From positions 1 through 60,814 of the forward strand of contig JBDIBB010000004.1 in NCBI GenBank assembly GCA_039812685.1: a stretch of DNA of 60,814 nucleotides. Direction: 5' to 3'. Numbering within the stretch: position 1 is the first letter of the stretch; each line of letters starts with the position of its first letter. This document shows, piece by piece, positions 33,537 to 43,364 of this stretch. The notes beneath the pieces are model-generated. The model saw nothing but the letters and a program-made list of their open reading frames with translations, was not told the DNA's origin and did no database searches. The translations under genes and the position numbers were made by a program. The DNA is from JBDIBB01 sp039812685. Lineage in GTDB: Bacteria; Acidobacteriota; Vicinamibacteria; Vicinamibacterales; JAFNAJ01.

Positions 33537-34394
33537 GTGGCAGACAAGCGTCCAGCTCTCGGTCGGGGCCTCAGTGCCCTCATCCCAACGAGCCAGCCAG
33601 CCGCCAGAGAAGCGCCGTCAGAAGTCGACCTCGACCTGCTCGCACCCAATCCGTACCAGCCTCGCATCGCGTTCGACGAGGAGAGACTGGACGAATTGAC
33701 GCAGTCGATTCGCGCCAACGGCGTCATCCAGCCCATCCTCGTTCGCCGCCGGGACGGCCGATTCGAGATCATCGCCGGAGAACGACGCTGGCGCGCCGCC
33801 CAGCGGGCAGGCCTCCTGAAGGTCCCCGTCGTCGTTCGTGACGTCCCCGACGACAAACTGCTGCAGGTGGCGCTCATCGAGAACATCCAGCGCGAGAACC
33901 TCAACCCGATCGACGAAGCACAGGCCTATCAGCGGTTGATGGACGAGTTCCAACTCACGCAGGAAGCCCTGGCCACCGCCGTGGGCAAGCAGCGATCGAC
34001 CGTCGCCAACTTCCTGAGACTGTTGAGGTTACCGTCAGCCGTGCGAGGTCAGGTGGCCGCCGGCGATCTCTCCATGGGGCACGCGCGGGCGATCCTGGCG
34101 CTCGAACGCGAGGAAGACCAGGTCTCAACCGCCAGAGAAGTGGTACAGCGCGGCTTCTCAGTCCGTGATACCGAACTGCTCGTCAAGCGCATCGGCGAGC
34201 GATTGGCAGCGCCAGCGCCCACACCCAAGCCAGCACCGCCTCCCACCGACGTGCACACCAGGCAGGCCGAGGATCGCCTCAAGCTCAGCCTCGGAACGCG
34301 CGTCCGAATCAGGCGATCCGGCAAGGGCGGCGTGATCGAGATCGAGTTCGTGAGCGAGGACGAACTGCAGCGCCTCTTCGAGCACCTGACGTAG
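33537..34394 (+). CDS. parB: Chromosome partitioning protein ParB/Spo0J
   Basis: 285 residues. It starts with the family N-terminus KRPALGRGLSALIP, followed by the CTPase/ParB domain with NPYQPR, GERRWRAAQ and ENIQREN, and an HTH with ALATAVGKQRSTVANFLRLL. The C-terminal about 55 residues form the dimerisation domain. I chose GTG 33537 because AGGAG (33524-33528) is 8 nt upstream; the GTG at 33528 overlaps that site. A Pro-rich linker (PAPTPKPAPPP) lies before the C-terminal domain. Confidence 0.94.
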   Translation: MADKRPALGRGLSALIPTSQPAAREAPSEVDLDLLAPNPYQPRIAFDEERLDELTQSIRANGVIQPILVRRRDGRFEIIAGERRWRAAQRAGLLKVPVVVRDVPDDKLLQVALIENIQRENLNPIDEAQAYQRLMDEFQLTQEALATAVGKQRSTVANFLRLLRLPSAVRGQVAAGDLSMGHARAILALEREEDQVSTAREVVQRGFSVRDTELLVKRIGERLAAPAPTPKPAPPPTDVHTRQAEDRLKLSLGTRVRIRRSGKGGVIEIEFVSEDELQRLFEHLT

Positions 34395-34459
34395 CGGCCG
34401 GAGGAGCGGCCCGGGACTCGATGTGAGCATTCGTGATACACATCGGTATCGGCTGTGAC

Positions 34460-35524
34460 ATGAGCAAATCAGATAGACAGAAGCGCCTCACGGAATACGC
34501 CGCCTGCGCGGGTTGAGCGAGCAAACTCGCCGCCGGCGAGCTCGCTCACGTGCTGAGCGGCATCCGTGTCCCGAAGGACGAACGCGTGCTGGTCGATTTC
34601 CGCACCGCCGACGATGGAGGTGTGTTCGCGCTCGACGAGCGGACGGCGCTCGTGCAGACCGTCGATTTCTTCACGCCGGTCGTCGACGACCCCTACGAGT
34701 TCGGCGCCATCGCCGCCGCCAACGCGCTGAGCGACGTCTACGCCATGGGCGGCGTGCCGATCTCCGCGCTCGCGATTGCGGCGTTTCCCAGGCACGGCTT
34801 CCCCGCGACCGACGTACAGGCCATCTTCCGGGGCGGCCTCGACACGCTGCACGCGGCCGGGGCCGCCCTGCTCGGCGGCCACACCGTGCAGGACAGCGAG
34901 GTCAAGTTCGGCTACGCCGTCACGGGAACCGTCGTGCCGGGGCGCCAGTGGACCAATGCCGGCGCGCGGCCCGGCGACCTGCTGCTGCTGACCAAGGCGC
35001 TTGGCACCGGCATCGTGGCGACGGCCATCAAGCACGGCAGCGCGCCGGAGGCGATCGTCCGCGCGGCCGTCGCGGTGATGCGCGAGTTGAACGCCGGCGC
35101 GGCGCGGGTGCTGCGCGAGACACCGGCCGGCAGCGTGCACGCCTGCACCGACATCACGGGCTTCGGCCTGATCGGGCACGCCTGCGAGGTGGCCGCGGCG
35201 AGCGGCGTCCGGTTGCGGTTCGACGTGGCCGCCCTGCCCGAACTGCCGGGCGCGCGCGAACTGGCCGTCACGTTCCAGGCCGGCGGTGCGGCCAGCACCG
35301 AGGCGCACGTCGGCGGGCGGGTGAGCCTCGGGTCCGGCCTCGACCCGCTCACCCGGGCGCTCCTCTACGACCCCCAGACCTCGGGCGGACTGCTGGTCTC
35401 GCTCGATCCGGCCGCGGGCCCCGGCGTGCTCGACGCCCTGCGCCGAGATGGCGTGGCTGTCGCCGTGGTGGGCCGGGTGGAGGCGCGCGCGGCTGGCGAT
35501 CCCGTCCTGGTCGACGCGCGCTGA
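34460..35524 (+). CDS. selD: Selenide, water dikinase with in-frame UGA selenocysteine
   Basis: Makes selenophosphate from selenide and ATP for selenocysteine and selenouridine synthesis. It has 354 residues when the in-frame TGA (codon 19, 34514-34516) is read as selenocysteine. The N-terminus MSKSDRQKRLTEYAACAG-U-ASK aligns with E. coli SelD RLTQYSHGAG-C-GCK, placing Sec at the catalytic Cys17 and Lys22 at Lys20. The rest is a complete SelD with TDVT-type DITGFGLIGHACE and YDPQTSGGL. A frame starting at 34550 would lack the catalytic segment. A stem-loop overlapping the UGA supports recoding. It follows parB by 65 nt. selA, selB and selC are not in the window. Confidence 0.92.
34515..34547 (+). 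promoter_or_regulatory. SECIS-like stem-loop at the selD UGA
   Basis: A 7-bp lower stem (34515-34521 with 34541-34547), a 4-nt one-sided bulge CAAA (34522-34525), a 6-bp upper stem (34526-34531 with 34535-34540) and apical loop GCC (34532-34534). The loop begins 15 nt after the UGA and starts with G, close to the bacterial SECIS pattern; the loop is at the small end of the known range. Confidence 0.7.
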
Positions 35525-35551
35525 GTGCCGGCCGCCTGAGAGGCCCTGCGC

Positions 35552-35581
35552 TTGCCGCTCAGTTCATCGGGATGGTATAAA
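35552..35581 (+). promoter_or_regulatory. Candidate ATP synthase operon promoter
   Basis: TTGCCG at 35552-35557, 18-bp spacer, TATAAA at 35576-35581, in the gap between selD and the b' gene. The b' start follows 90 nt later. Confidence 0.55.
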
Positions 35582-35671
35582 TCCACGTTTTGTGCGCTGC
35601 GTGGCGGTGGGCGACAGGCGTCCGCCGCGCGATGGGCGCCCCCCGTGAGCACGCGCACGCGGAGGACTATC

Positions 35672-36097
35672 GTGCTGCCGGACCTGTCGGTCCTCTGGGT
35701 CATCTTCTTCGTCCTGCTCTCGATTGCCGTGCTCAACGGCCTCGTGTTCAAGCCGTTGCTGCGCGTGATGCACGAGCGCGAGGAGCGCGTGGCCTCGGCG
35801 CGGGCGCTGGCCGAGAAGGCCGCGGCCGATGCCAGGGCCGCCGCCGCGGAGTTCGAGGCGCGTACGGCCGCCGTGCGGGCCGAGGTCTACCGCGAGATGG
35901 AGGCGACGCGCCGCGACGCGATGGCGCAGCGCGACGCCCTCATCCAGGACACGCGAGCCGAGGCCGAGGCCGCCCTCGCCGAGGCCAAGCGCCGGCTGGC
36001 CGAGGACGTGGCCACCGCCCGGGCCCAGCTCACCCGCGACGCCGACACCATCGGCGCCGACATCGTCGAGCGCGTGCTCGACCGGCGCGCGTCCTAG
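35672..36097 (+). CDS. atpF': ATP synthase F0 subunit b'
   Basis: 141 residues: one N-terminal TM helix (about 5-27, LWVIFFVLLSIAVLNGLVF), then a long charged helix to the C-terminus, the form of a b-type stator stalk subunit. Together with the next gene it gives the b'/b heterodimer. GTG 35672 has GGAGG 6 nt upstream (35661-35665); an in-frame GTG at 35645 would add 9 residues and is less likely. First gene of the split ATP synthase operon. Confidence 0.85.
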   Translation: MLPDLSVLWVIFFVLLSIAVLNGLVFKPLLRVMHEREERVASARALAEKAAADARAAAAEFEARTAAVRAEVYREMEATRRDAMAQRDALIQDTRAEAEAALAEAKRRLAEDVATARAQLTRDADTIGADIVERVLDRRAS

Positions 36098-36114
36098 TCG
36101 TGGAGTCACGGGTC

Positions 36115-36819
36115 ATGACGCAGGCTCGTCGGTCACTGTACGGTCGCGGCATCCCCGCGCTGGCGTTGCTCGTGTGCCTGTGGCTCGTGGTGCCTGTCGC
36201 GGCGCAGCCTGCCGCCTCCGCCACGGCCGCGACGGCATCGAGCGAGCTGGCCGCGGCGTCCCAGCCTGCCGGTGCGGCGCCCGACCACGGCGCGCACGGG
36301 TCCGGGGGCGCTGCCTCCGAAGCCGAACACCACGAGGAGAGCCTGTTCTCGTTCCTCTCGCGGATCGCGAATTTCCTCGTCCTGGCCGGCGGCCTCTACT
36401 ACCTGCTGCGCAGGCCGCTTGGCGAGTACCTCGCGTCGCGGGCCGTGCAGATCAAGGCCGACCTGGTGGAGGCCGACACCACGCGCCAGGCCGCGACAGC
36501 CGAACTCCGCGACATCGATGCGCGGATGAAGGCGCTGCCCGCCGAGGTCGAGGCGATGGCCGCGCAGGGCCGGCGCGAGGTGGAGACCGAACAGCAGCGG
36601 ATCCGCGTCGCGGCGGCGACCGAGCGCGAGCGTCTGCTGGAGCAGGTCCGCCGCGAGGTGGACCAGCAGTGGCAGGCGGCCCGGCGCGGGCTCAAGCAGG
36701 AAGTGGCCGATCTGGTCATCGGCATCGCTCGGCTGCGGATCTCACACGAGATCACCGACCAGGACCGGGCGCGGCTGCTGGATCGGTACGTGGCCCAGGT
36801 GAAGACCGCCCATGAGTAG
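36115..36819 (+). CDS. atpF: ATP synthase F0 subunit b with long N-terminal extension
   Basis: 234 residues, longer than usual b (about 160). An N-terminal hydrophobic stretch (about 11-29, IPALALLVCLWLVVPVAA, followed by AQPA) looks like a cleavable signal peptide, then an Ala/Ser/His-rich linker to about 75. The b-type TM helix follows (FLSRIANFLVLAGGLYYLL, about 80-98), then the long stalk helix. The extra N-terminal part would place the linker outside the inner membrane. It overlaps atpH by 8 nt. Confidence 0.87.
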   Translation: MTQARRSLYGRGIPALALLVCLWLVVPVAAQPAASATAATASSELAAASQPAGAAPDHGAHGSGGAASEAEHHEESLFSFLSRIANFLVLAGGLYYLLRRPLGEYLASRAVQIKADLVEADTTRQAATAELRDIDARMKALPAEVEAMAAQGRREVETEQQRIRVAAATERERLLEQVRREVDQQWQAARRGLKQEVADLVIGIARLRISHEITDQDRARLLDRYVAQVKTAHE

Positions 36820-37357
36820 CCGAGCGATCGCGTCCCGCTACGCGCGCGCGCTGTTCGACGTCGCCTTGAAGGAATCCGACCCGGCGCGCGTTGCCGGGCA
36901 GCTCTCCGGCTTCGCCGGCCTGATCGAGGGTCACGCCGAGCTCGCGCGGGTGCTGCGCACGCCGGCCGTGCCCCCGAAGATGAAGCGGGGGATCATCGCC
37001 GGCCTGCTCGATCGGGTGACGCTGGAATCGCCGCTGCGGAAGCTGCTGCTGCTGCTCGCCGACCGGGATCGGCTCGTGCTGCTGCCGGAACTGGTCGAGG
37101 CCTACCACGCCAGGCTGCTGCAGCACCAGCATGTGGTGGAGGCGCAGGTCACGACGGCGGCGCCGATTGGCGAGGAGCGCGCCGGCGCGATCGCGCGCGC
37201 GCTCGCCGAGACGACCGGGCGGGAGGTGCGCCTCATGCGCGAGGTCGACCCCGCGCTGATCGGCGGGGTGGTGGCGCGCATCGGCAGCACCGTGTACGAC
37301 GGCAGCGTGGTGCGTCAACTGGCGCGGCTGCGGGAGCAGCTCGCGCAGGATGCCTAG
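36812..37357 (+). CDS. atpH: ATP synthase F1 subunit delta
   Basis: 181 residues, usual length. N-terminal IASRYARALFDVALKE helix bundle and C-terminal domain with GEERAGAIARALAE and LIGGVVARIGSTVYDGSV match the family. It joins the b stalk to F1. The start overlaps the atpF end. Confidence 0.94.
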   Translation: MSSRAIASRYARALFDVALKESDPARVAGQLSGFAGLIEGHAELARVLRTPAVPPKMKRGIIAGLLDRVTLESPLRKLLLLLADRDRLVLLPELVEAYHARLLQHQHVVEAQVTTAAPIGEERAGAIARALAETTGREVRLMREVDPALIGGVVARIGSTVYDGSVVRQLARLREQLAQDA

Positions 37358-37393
37358 GCGGCCCGGCGAACGACCCTCGCACAAGGGACAGCG

Positions 37394-38917
<1,524 letters not shown>

Positions 38918-38945
38918 GGCCGGGCCGAGCGCGAGAGCGATTCTC

Positions 38946-39815
38946 ATGCCGTCACTCATTGACTACCGCCGCCGCATCCGCGCGGTGAAGTCGACGCAGC
39001 AGATCACGAAGGCCATGAAGATGGTGGCCGCCTCACGCTTCCGCCGCGCGCAGGAGCGCATCCTCGGAACGCGCCCCTACTACCGGCAGCTCATCCGGGT
39101 GATGCACGGGCTCGCCTCGCGCGTGGAGCCCGACCGGCATCCGCTGTTCGCGGTGCGCGATCTCGACCGGCCGGGGGCCAGGGTGCTGCTGATCGTCATC
39201 ACGGCGGACAAGGGGTTGTGCGGCGCGTTCAACACCAACGTGATCAAGCTCGCCTCCCAGCACCTGACCGCCACGCCGGAGCGCGCCTACGTGACGGCTC
39301 TGATCGGGCGCAAGGGGCGCGACTTCTTCCGGCGCCGCGGTGTGGCCACCCGGTTCGAACTCGTCGGGATCTTCAACGACGTGAGGTTCGCGCACGCGCA
39401 GGAGATCGCGCGCGATGCCATCGAGGCGTTCACCTCGGGTGAGGTGGATGCCGTCGATCTCGTCTACAACGAGTTCAAGTCGGCCATCCAGCAGCAGCCC
39501 GTCGTCGAGCGCGTGCTGCCGGTGCCGCGGCTGGATCCGGGCGAGATCCCGGCCGGTCACATCGACTACCTCTACGAACCCGATCCGGCGAGGATCTGCG
39601 ATGCGGTGCTGCCGGAGTACGTGGCGTTCGACATCTACCACGCGCTGCTCGAGTCGGTGGCGGCCGAGCACGGCGCGCGGATGACGGCCATGGACTCGGC
39701 CAGCAAGAACGCGGCGGAGGTGATCGAGGGCCTCACGCTGCACATGAACAAGGTGCGGCAGGCCGCGATCACGCGCGAAATCATCGAGGTGGTGTCGGGC
39801 GCGCAGGCGCTGTAG
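38946..39815 (+). CDS. atpG: ATP synthase F1 subunit gamma
   Basis: 289 residues, the central rotor stalk. The N-terminal helix contains RRRIRAVKSTQQITKAMKMV and the C-terminal helix ends TLHMNKVRQAAITREIIEVV, both family signatures; ITADKGLCGAFNTNVIK lies near residue 80. Confidence 0.96.
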   Translation: MPSLIDYRRRIRAVKSTQQITKAMKMVAASRFRRAQERILGTRPYYRQLIRVMHGLASRVEPDRHPLFAVRDLDRPGARVLLIVITADKGLCGAFNTNVIKLASQHLTATPERAYVTALIGRKGRDFFRRRGVATRFELVGIFNDVRFAHAQEIARDAIEAFTSGEVDAVDLVYNEFKSAIQQQPVVERVLPVPRLDPGEIPAGHIDYLYEPDPARICDAVLPEYVAFDIYHALLESVAAEHGARMTAMDSASKNAAEVIEGLTLHMNKVRQAAITREIIEVVSGAQAL

Positions 39816-39884
39816 CCCTTCGCGCGTCCCCGCGCGCGCCGGGCCGGAAGGGGCCGGCAGTCGGACCGAGGTCAAGGAATCATC

Positions 39885-41345
39885 ATGTCCCAGGCAGTGG
39901 CGGCAGAGCAGAAGGTGGGGCGCGTCATCACCGTGATCGGCCCGGTGGTCGACATCGAGTTCGAGGGCGGGCACCTGCCGGCCATCTACAACGCCGTGCA
40001 GATCACGGGCGAGGCGGCCGGCGAGCCCGTCGACATCATCGTCGAGGTGGAGCAGCACCTCGGCGAGAGCCGGGTCCGCACCGTGGCGATGAAGCCCACC
40101 GACGGCCTGCAGCGCGGCATGCGGGCCGTGGATCTCGGCGAGCCGATCACGATGCCGGTGGGACCGGCCACGCTCGGCCGCGTCATGAACGTGCTGGGCG
40201 AGCCGGTGGACTTCGTCGACCGGCCGGTGCCCTCGAGCGAGCGGTGGCCGATCCACCGCCCGGCGCCCACGCTCGAGGAGCAGTCGACCGAGCTGAAGAT
40301 GTTCGAGACGGGCATCAAGGTGGTCGACCTGCTCGAGCCCTACCTGCAGGGCGGCAAGATCGGCCTGTTCGGCGGTGCGGGCGTCGGCAAGACCGTCATC
40401 ATCCAGGAGCTGATCCACAACATCGCCATGAAACACGGCGGCGTGTCGGTGTTCGGCGGCGTCGGCGAACGCACGCGCGAGGGCAACGACCTGTGGATCG
40501 AGTTCCAGGAGAGCGGCGTCATCGACCTGAACGACGCGGCGAAGTCGCGCGCGGCGCTGGTCTACGGCCAGATGACCGAGCCGCCCGGCGCCCGCCTGCG
40601 CGTGGCGCTGTCGGCCCTCACCGTGGCGGAGTACTTCCGTGACGCCGAGGGCAAGGACGTGCTGTTGTTCATCGACAACATCTTCCGCTTCACGCAGGCG
40701 GGATCCGAGGTGTCGGCCCTGCTGGGCCGCATGCCGTCGGCGGTGGGCTACCAGCCGACGCTGGCGACCGAGATGGGCGAGCTGCAGGAGCGCATCACGT
40801 CCACGCGGAAAGGGTCGATCACGTCGGTGCAGGCCATCTACGTGCCGGCAGACGACTACACCGACCCGGCGCCGGCCACCACCTTCGCGCACCTCGACGC
40901 GACCACCAACCTGTCGCGTGCGATCGTCGAGCTGGGTATCTACCCGGCCGTGGATCCGCTGGCCTCCACCTCGCGCATCCTCGATCCGCTGATCATCGGC
41001 GAGGAACACTATCAGACGGCGCGATCCGTGAAGCAGGTGCTGCAGCGCTACAAGGACCTGCAGGACATCATCGCGATCCTCGGCATCGACGAGCTCTCGG
41101 AGGACGACAAGCTGACGGTGGCGCGCGCGCGCAAGATCCAGCGGTTCCTCAGCCAGCCGTTCTTCGTCGCGCAGCAGTTCACGGGCCGCGAGGGCAAGTA
41201 CGTGCCGATCGCCGAGACGATCCGCGGCTTCAGGGAGATCCTCGACGGCCAGCACGACCACGTGCCGGAGCAGTGCTTCTACATGTGCGGCGGCATCGAG
41301 GAAGTGACCGCGAACTACGAGAAGCTGCGGAAGCAGGGCGACTAG
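39885..41345 (+). CDS. atpD: ATP synthase F1 subunit beta
   Basis: 486 residues, the catalytic subunit. N-terminal VGRVITVIGPVVDIEFEGG, P-loop GGAGVGKTVIIQELIHN near residue 165, GERTREGNDLW with the catalytic Glu, and DPAPATTFAHLDATTNLSR. Follows atpG by 69 nt and atpC follows after 3 nt. Confidence 0.97.
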   Translation: MSQAVAAEQKVGRVITVIGPVVDIEFEGGHLPAIYNAVQITGEAAGEPVDIIVEVEQHLGESRVRTVAMKPTDGLQRGMRAVDLGEPITMPVGPATLGRVMNVLGEPVDFVDRPVPSSERWPIHRPAPTLEEQSTELKMFETGIKVVDLLEPYLQGGKIGLFGGAGVGKTVIIQELIHNIAMKHGGVSVFGGVGERTREGNDLWIEFQESGVIDLNDAAKSRAALVYGQMTEPPGARLRVALSALTVAEYFRDAEGKDVLLFIDNIFRFTQAGSEVSALLGRMPSAVGYQPTLATEMGELQERITSTRKGSITSVQAIYVPADDYTDPAPATTFAHLDATTNLSRAIVELGIYPAVDPLASTSRILDPLIIGEEHYQTARSVKQVLQRYKDLQDIIAILGIDELSEDDKLTVARARKIQRFLSQPFFVAQQFTGREGKYVPIAETIRGFREILDGQHDHVPEQCFYMCGGIEEVTANYEKLRKQGD

Positions 41346-41348
41346 GCG

Positions 41349-41774
41349 ATGTCCATCCCCCCGCACCTCGTCTTCGAGCTGGTCACGCCCGACCGCAGTG
41401 TCGTCACCGAGCAGGTGGACGAGGTGCAGCTGCCGGGCGCCGAAGGCTACCTCGGCGTGCTGCCCGGGCACACGCCGCTGCTCACGCAGTTGTCGGTGGG
41501 AGAACTGTGGTATCGCAAGGGCCAGCAGCGAACCTACATGTCGGTCGCGTTCGGTCTGGCCGAGGTGCTGCCCGACCGGGTGACGGTCCTCGCGCACGAT
41601 GCCGAGCGTGCCGAGGAGATCGATGCCATCCGGGCGCAGGCTGCGCGCCAGAGAGCCGAGAGCGAGATGGCGCGGCCCAACGCCACGCCGGACGACATCG
41701 ACCGGGCGCGCGTCGCGCTGCTGAAGTCGCTGGCGCGCCTGCAGGCGGCGAGCCGGATGCGGACGCGCGGGTAA
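41349..41774 (+). CDS. atpC: ATP synthase F1 subunit epsilon
   Basis: 141 residues: N-terminal beta-sandwich with FELVTPDRSVVTEQVDEVQ and GAEGYLGVLPGHTPLLTQL, then the two C-terminal helices (from about 90) that can inhibit hydrolysis. The PP2C phosphatase GTG start begins 2 nt after this stop, so the two are tightly coupled. Confidence 0.94.
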   Translation: MSIPPHLVFELVTPDRSVVTEQVDEVQLPGAEGYLGVLPGHTPLLTQLSVGELWYRKGQQRTYMSVAFGLAEVLPDRVTVLAHDAERAEEIDAIRAQAARQRAESEMARPNATPDDIDRARVALLKSLARLQAASRMRTRG

Positions 41775-41775
41775 C

Positions 41776-42579
41776 GTGACCGGCCTTCCCCCGCCGGCCC
41801 AGCCGCTGCCGGCCCTGCGCCTTGACTGGGCCGCGGCCACCGATCTGGGGCGCCGCCGCACGAGCAACGAGGACAGCTACGCCGCCCGGCCCGAGATCGG
41901 CCTGTTCGCAGTCGCCGACGGCATGGGCGGACACGTCGCCGGCGAAGTCGCCTCGCGCCTGGCCGTGGCGGCCGTGGTGGCCGCCGTCGAGGCGACGCAG
42001 GGCTCGGCCGACGAGGTGACGATCAACGTCGACCCGCTGCTGGGCCTGCCCGGATCGCGGCTGCGCGACGCCTTCAAGCGTGCCAGCCGCCAGCTTGCCG
42101 CCGCCGTCCGTGACGACGCCGCGCTGCGCGGCATGGCGACCACCACCAGCGCCCTGCTCGTGCAGGGTCAGGAGGCGGCCATCGGCCACGTGGGCGACAG
42201 CCGCATCTACCTCGCGCGGGAAGGGCTGGTCGAGCGGCTCACCGACGATCACTCGTGGGTGGAGGAGCAGGTGCGCGCGGGCCTGCTCGACCGCCACATG
42301 GCCGACCGTCACCCGTGGCGCAACGTCGTCACGCGGGCGCTGTCGGGCGCCGACGAGCCCGTCGTCGATTACCGCACGCTGCCGCTGCGGCCGGGCGACC
42401 GGCTGCTGCTGTGCTCGGACGGCCTGCACGGGGTGATCGGCGAGGCGCGGCTGGCCGATGCCCTCGACCGGCACGACGGCCCGCTCGACGTGCTGTGCGG
42501 GCAGCTGGTGGACGAGGCCAACGCCGCCGGCGGCCCCGACAACATCACCCTCGTCGTCCTGGCGGTCCATGCTTCGTAA
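41776..42579 (+). CDS. PP2C-family serine/threonine phosphatase
   Basis: 267-residue soluble protein phosphatase. Metal-binding motifs are visible: RRTSNEDSY (Glu32, Asp33), VADGMGGH (Asp48), IGHVGDSRIYLAR, LLLCSDGLHGV, and the final GGPDNITLVVL. It therefore looks catalytically complete. GTG start 2 nt after atpC; its end overlaps the ABC permease start by 11 nt. Its substrate is not evident, and no Ser/Thr kinase is encoded beside it. Confidence 0.93.
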   Translation: MTGLPPPAQPLPALRLDWAAATDLGRRRTSNEDSYAARPEIGLFAVADGMGGHVAGEVASRLAVAAVVAAVEATQGSADEVTINVDPLLGLPGSRLRDAFKRASRQLAAAVRDDAALRGMATTTSALLVQGQEAAIGHVGDSRIYLAREGLVERLTDDHSWVEEQVRAGLLDRHMADRHPWRNVVTRALSGADEPVVDYRTLPLRPGDRLLLCSDGLHGVIGEARLADALDRHDGPLDVLCGQLVDEANAAGGPDNITLVVLAVHAS

Positions 42580-43363
42580 CCTCGTACGGCTGCTCCGCTA
42601 CCGCGGCCTGATCCAGAGCATGGTCGTGCGGGAGCTCAAGGCGCGCTATCGCGGATCGGTGCTCGGGTTCTTCTGGTCGTTCTTCAACCCGCTGCTCCTG
42701 CTGCTCACCTACACCTTCGTGTTCACGGTGGTGCTGCCCGGCATGCACCCCGAGTCGGTGCAGCCCTACGCGCTGTTCTTCTTCTGCGGCATCCTGCCGT
42801 GGACGTGGTTCTCCTCGTCACTTTCCGAGGCCGCCAACACCCTGATCGCGGGCGGCAACCTGATCAAGAAGGTGCTGTTTCCGGCCGAGGTGCTGCCCAT
42901 CGTGGCCGTGCTGGCCAACATGGTGCACTTCTTCCTGGGCCTGCCGATCCTCGTGGCGTTCCTGATCTACTTCAGGCGGCCGCTCGATCCGCTCGAACTG
43001 CTGTGGTTCCCCGCGATCGTCGGCGTGCAGCTGGTCTTCACCACCGGGCTCGCGCTGCTGCTCTCCGCGCTCACCGTGCACTTCCGCGACATCAAGGACC
43101 TGCTCAGCAACCTGCTCACGCTCTGGTTCTTCTCGACGCCGATCATCTACTCGATGCAGATGGCGCCGGAGTCGGTCCGCGGATGGCTCAACCTGAACCC
43201 GATGGCGCACCTGACGATCTCCTACCAGGAGGTGCTGTTCTACCCTGGACCCTTCGGGCACTGGAAGTGGCTGGTCGCGCTCGGCCTGGGTTCGATCGTC
43301 GTGTTCTTCCTCGGCTACTTCCTCTTCGACCGGCTGCGCGACTCCTTCGCGGAGGAAGTGTGA
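42569..43363 (+). CDS. Polysaccharide ABC transporter permease (Wzm type)
   Basis: 264-residue ABC2-type inner-membrane permease with about six TM helices. The N-terminal amphipathic part includes VVRELKARYRGSVLGFFWSF, typical of O-antigen or polysaccharide exporters (Wzm/TagG/RfbA). ATG 42569 lies inside the phosphatase gene end; the ATPase gene begins 1 nt after the stop. It exports lipid-linked polysaccharide with the next protein. Confidence 0.92.
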   Translation: MLRNLVRLLRYRGLIQSMVVRELKARYRGSVLGFFWSFFNPLLLLLTYTFVFTVVLPGMHPESVQPYALFFFCGILPWTWFSSSLSEAANTLIAGGNLIKKVLFPAEVLPIVAVLANMVHFFLGLPILVAFLIYFRRPLDPLELLWFPAIVGVQLVFTTGLALLLSALTVHFRDIKDLLSNLLTLWFFSTPIIYSMQMAPESVRGWLNLNPMAHLTISYQEVLFYPGPFGHWKWLVALGLGSIVVFFLGYFLFDRLRDSFAEEV

Positions 43364-43364
43364 G

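Noticed and set aside
34514..34516. TGA in selD read as a true stop or a pseudogene mutation
   Set aside because: It lies exactly at the catalytic Cys position, the frame is intact on both sides, and a stem-loop follows; selenocysteine recoding explains it better.
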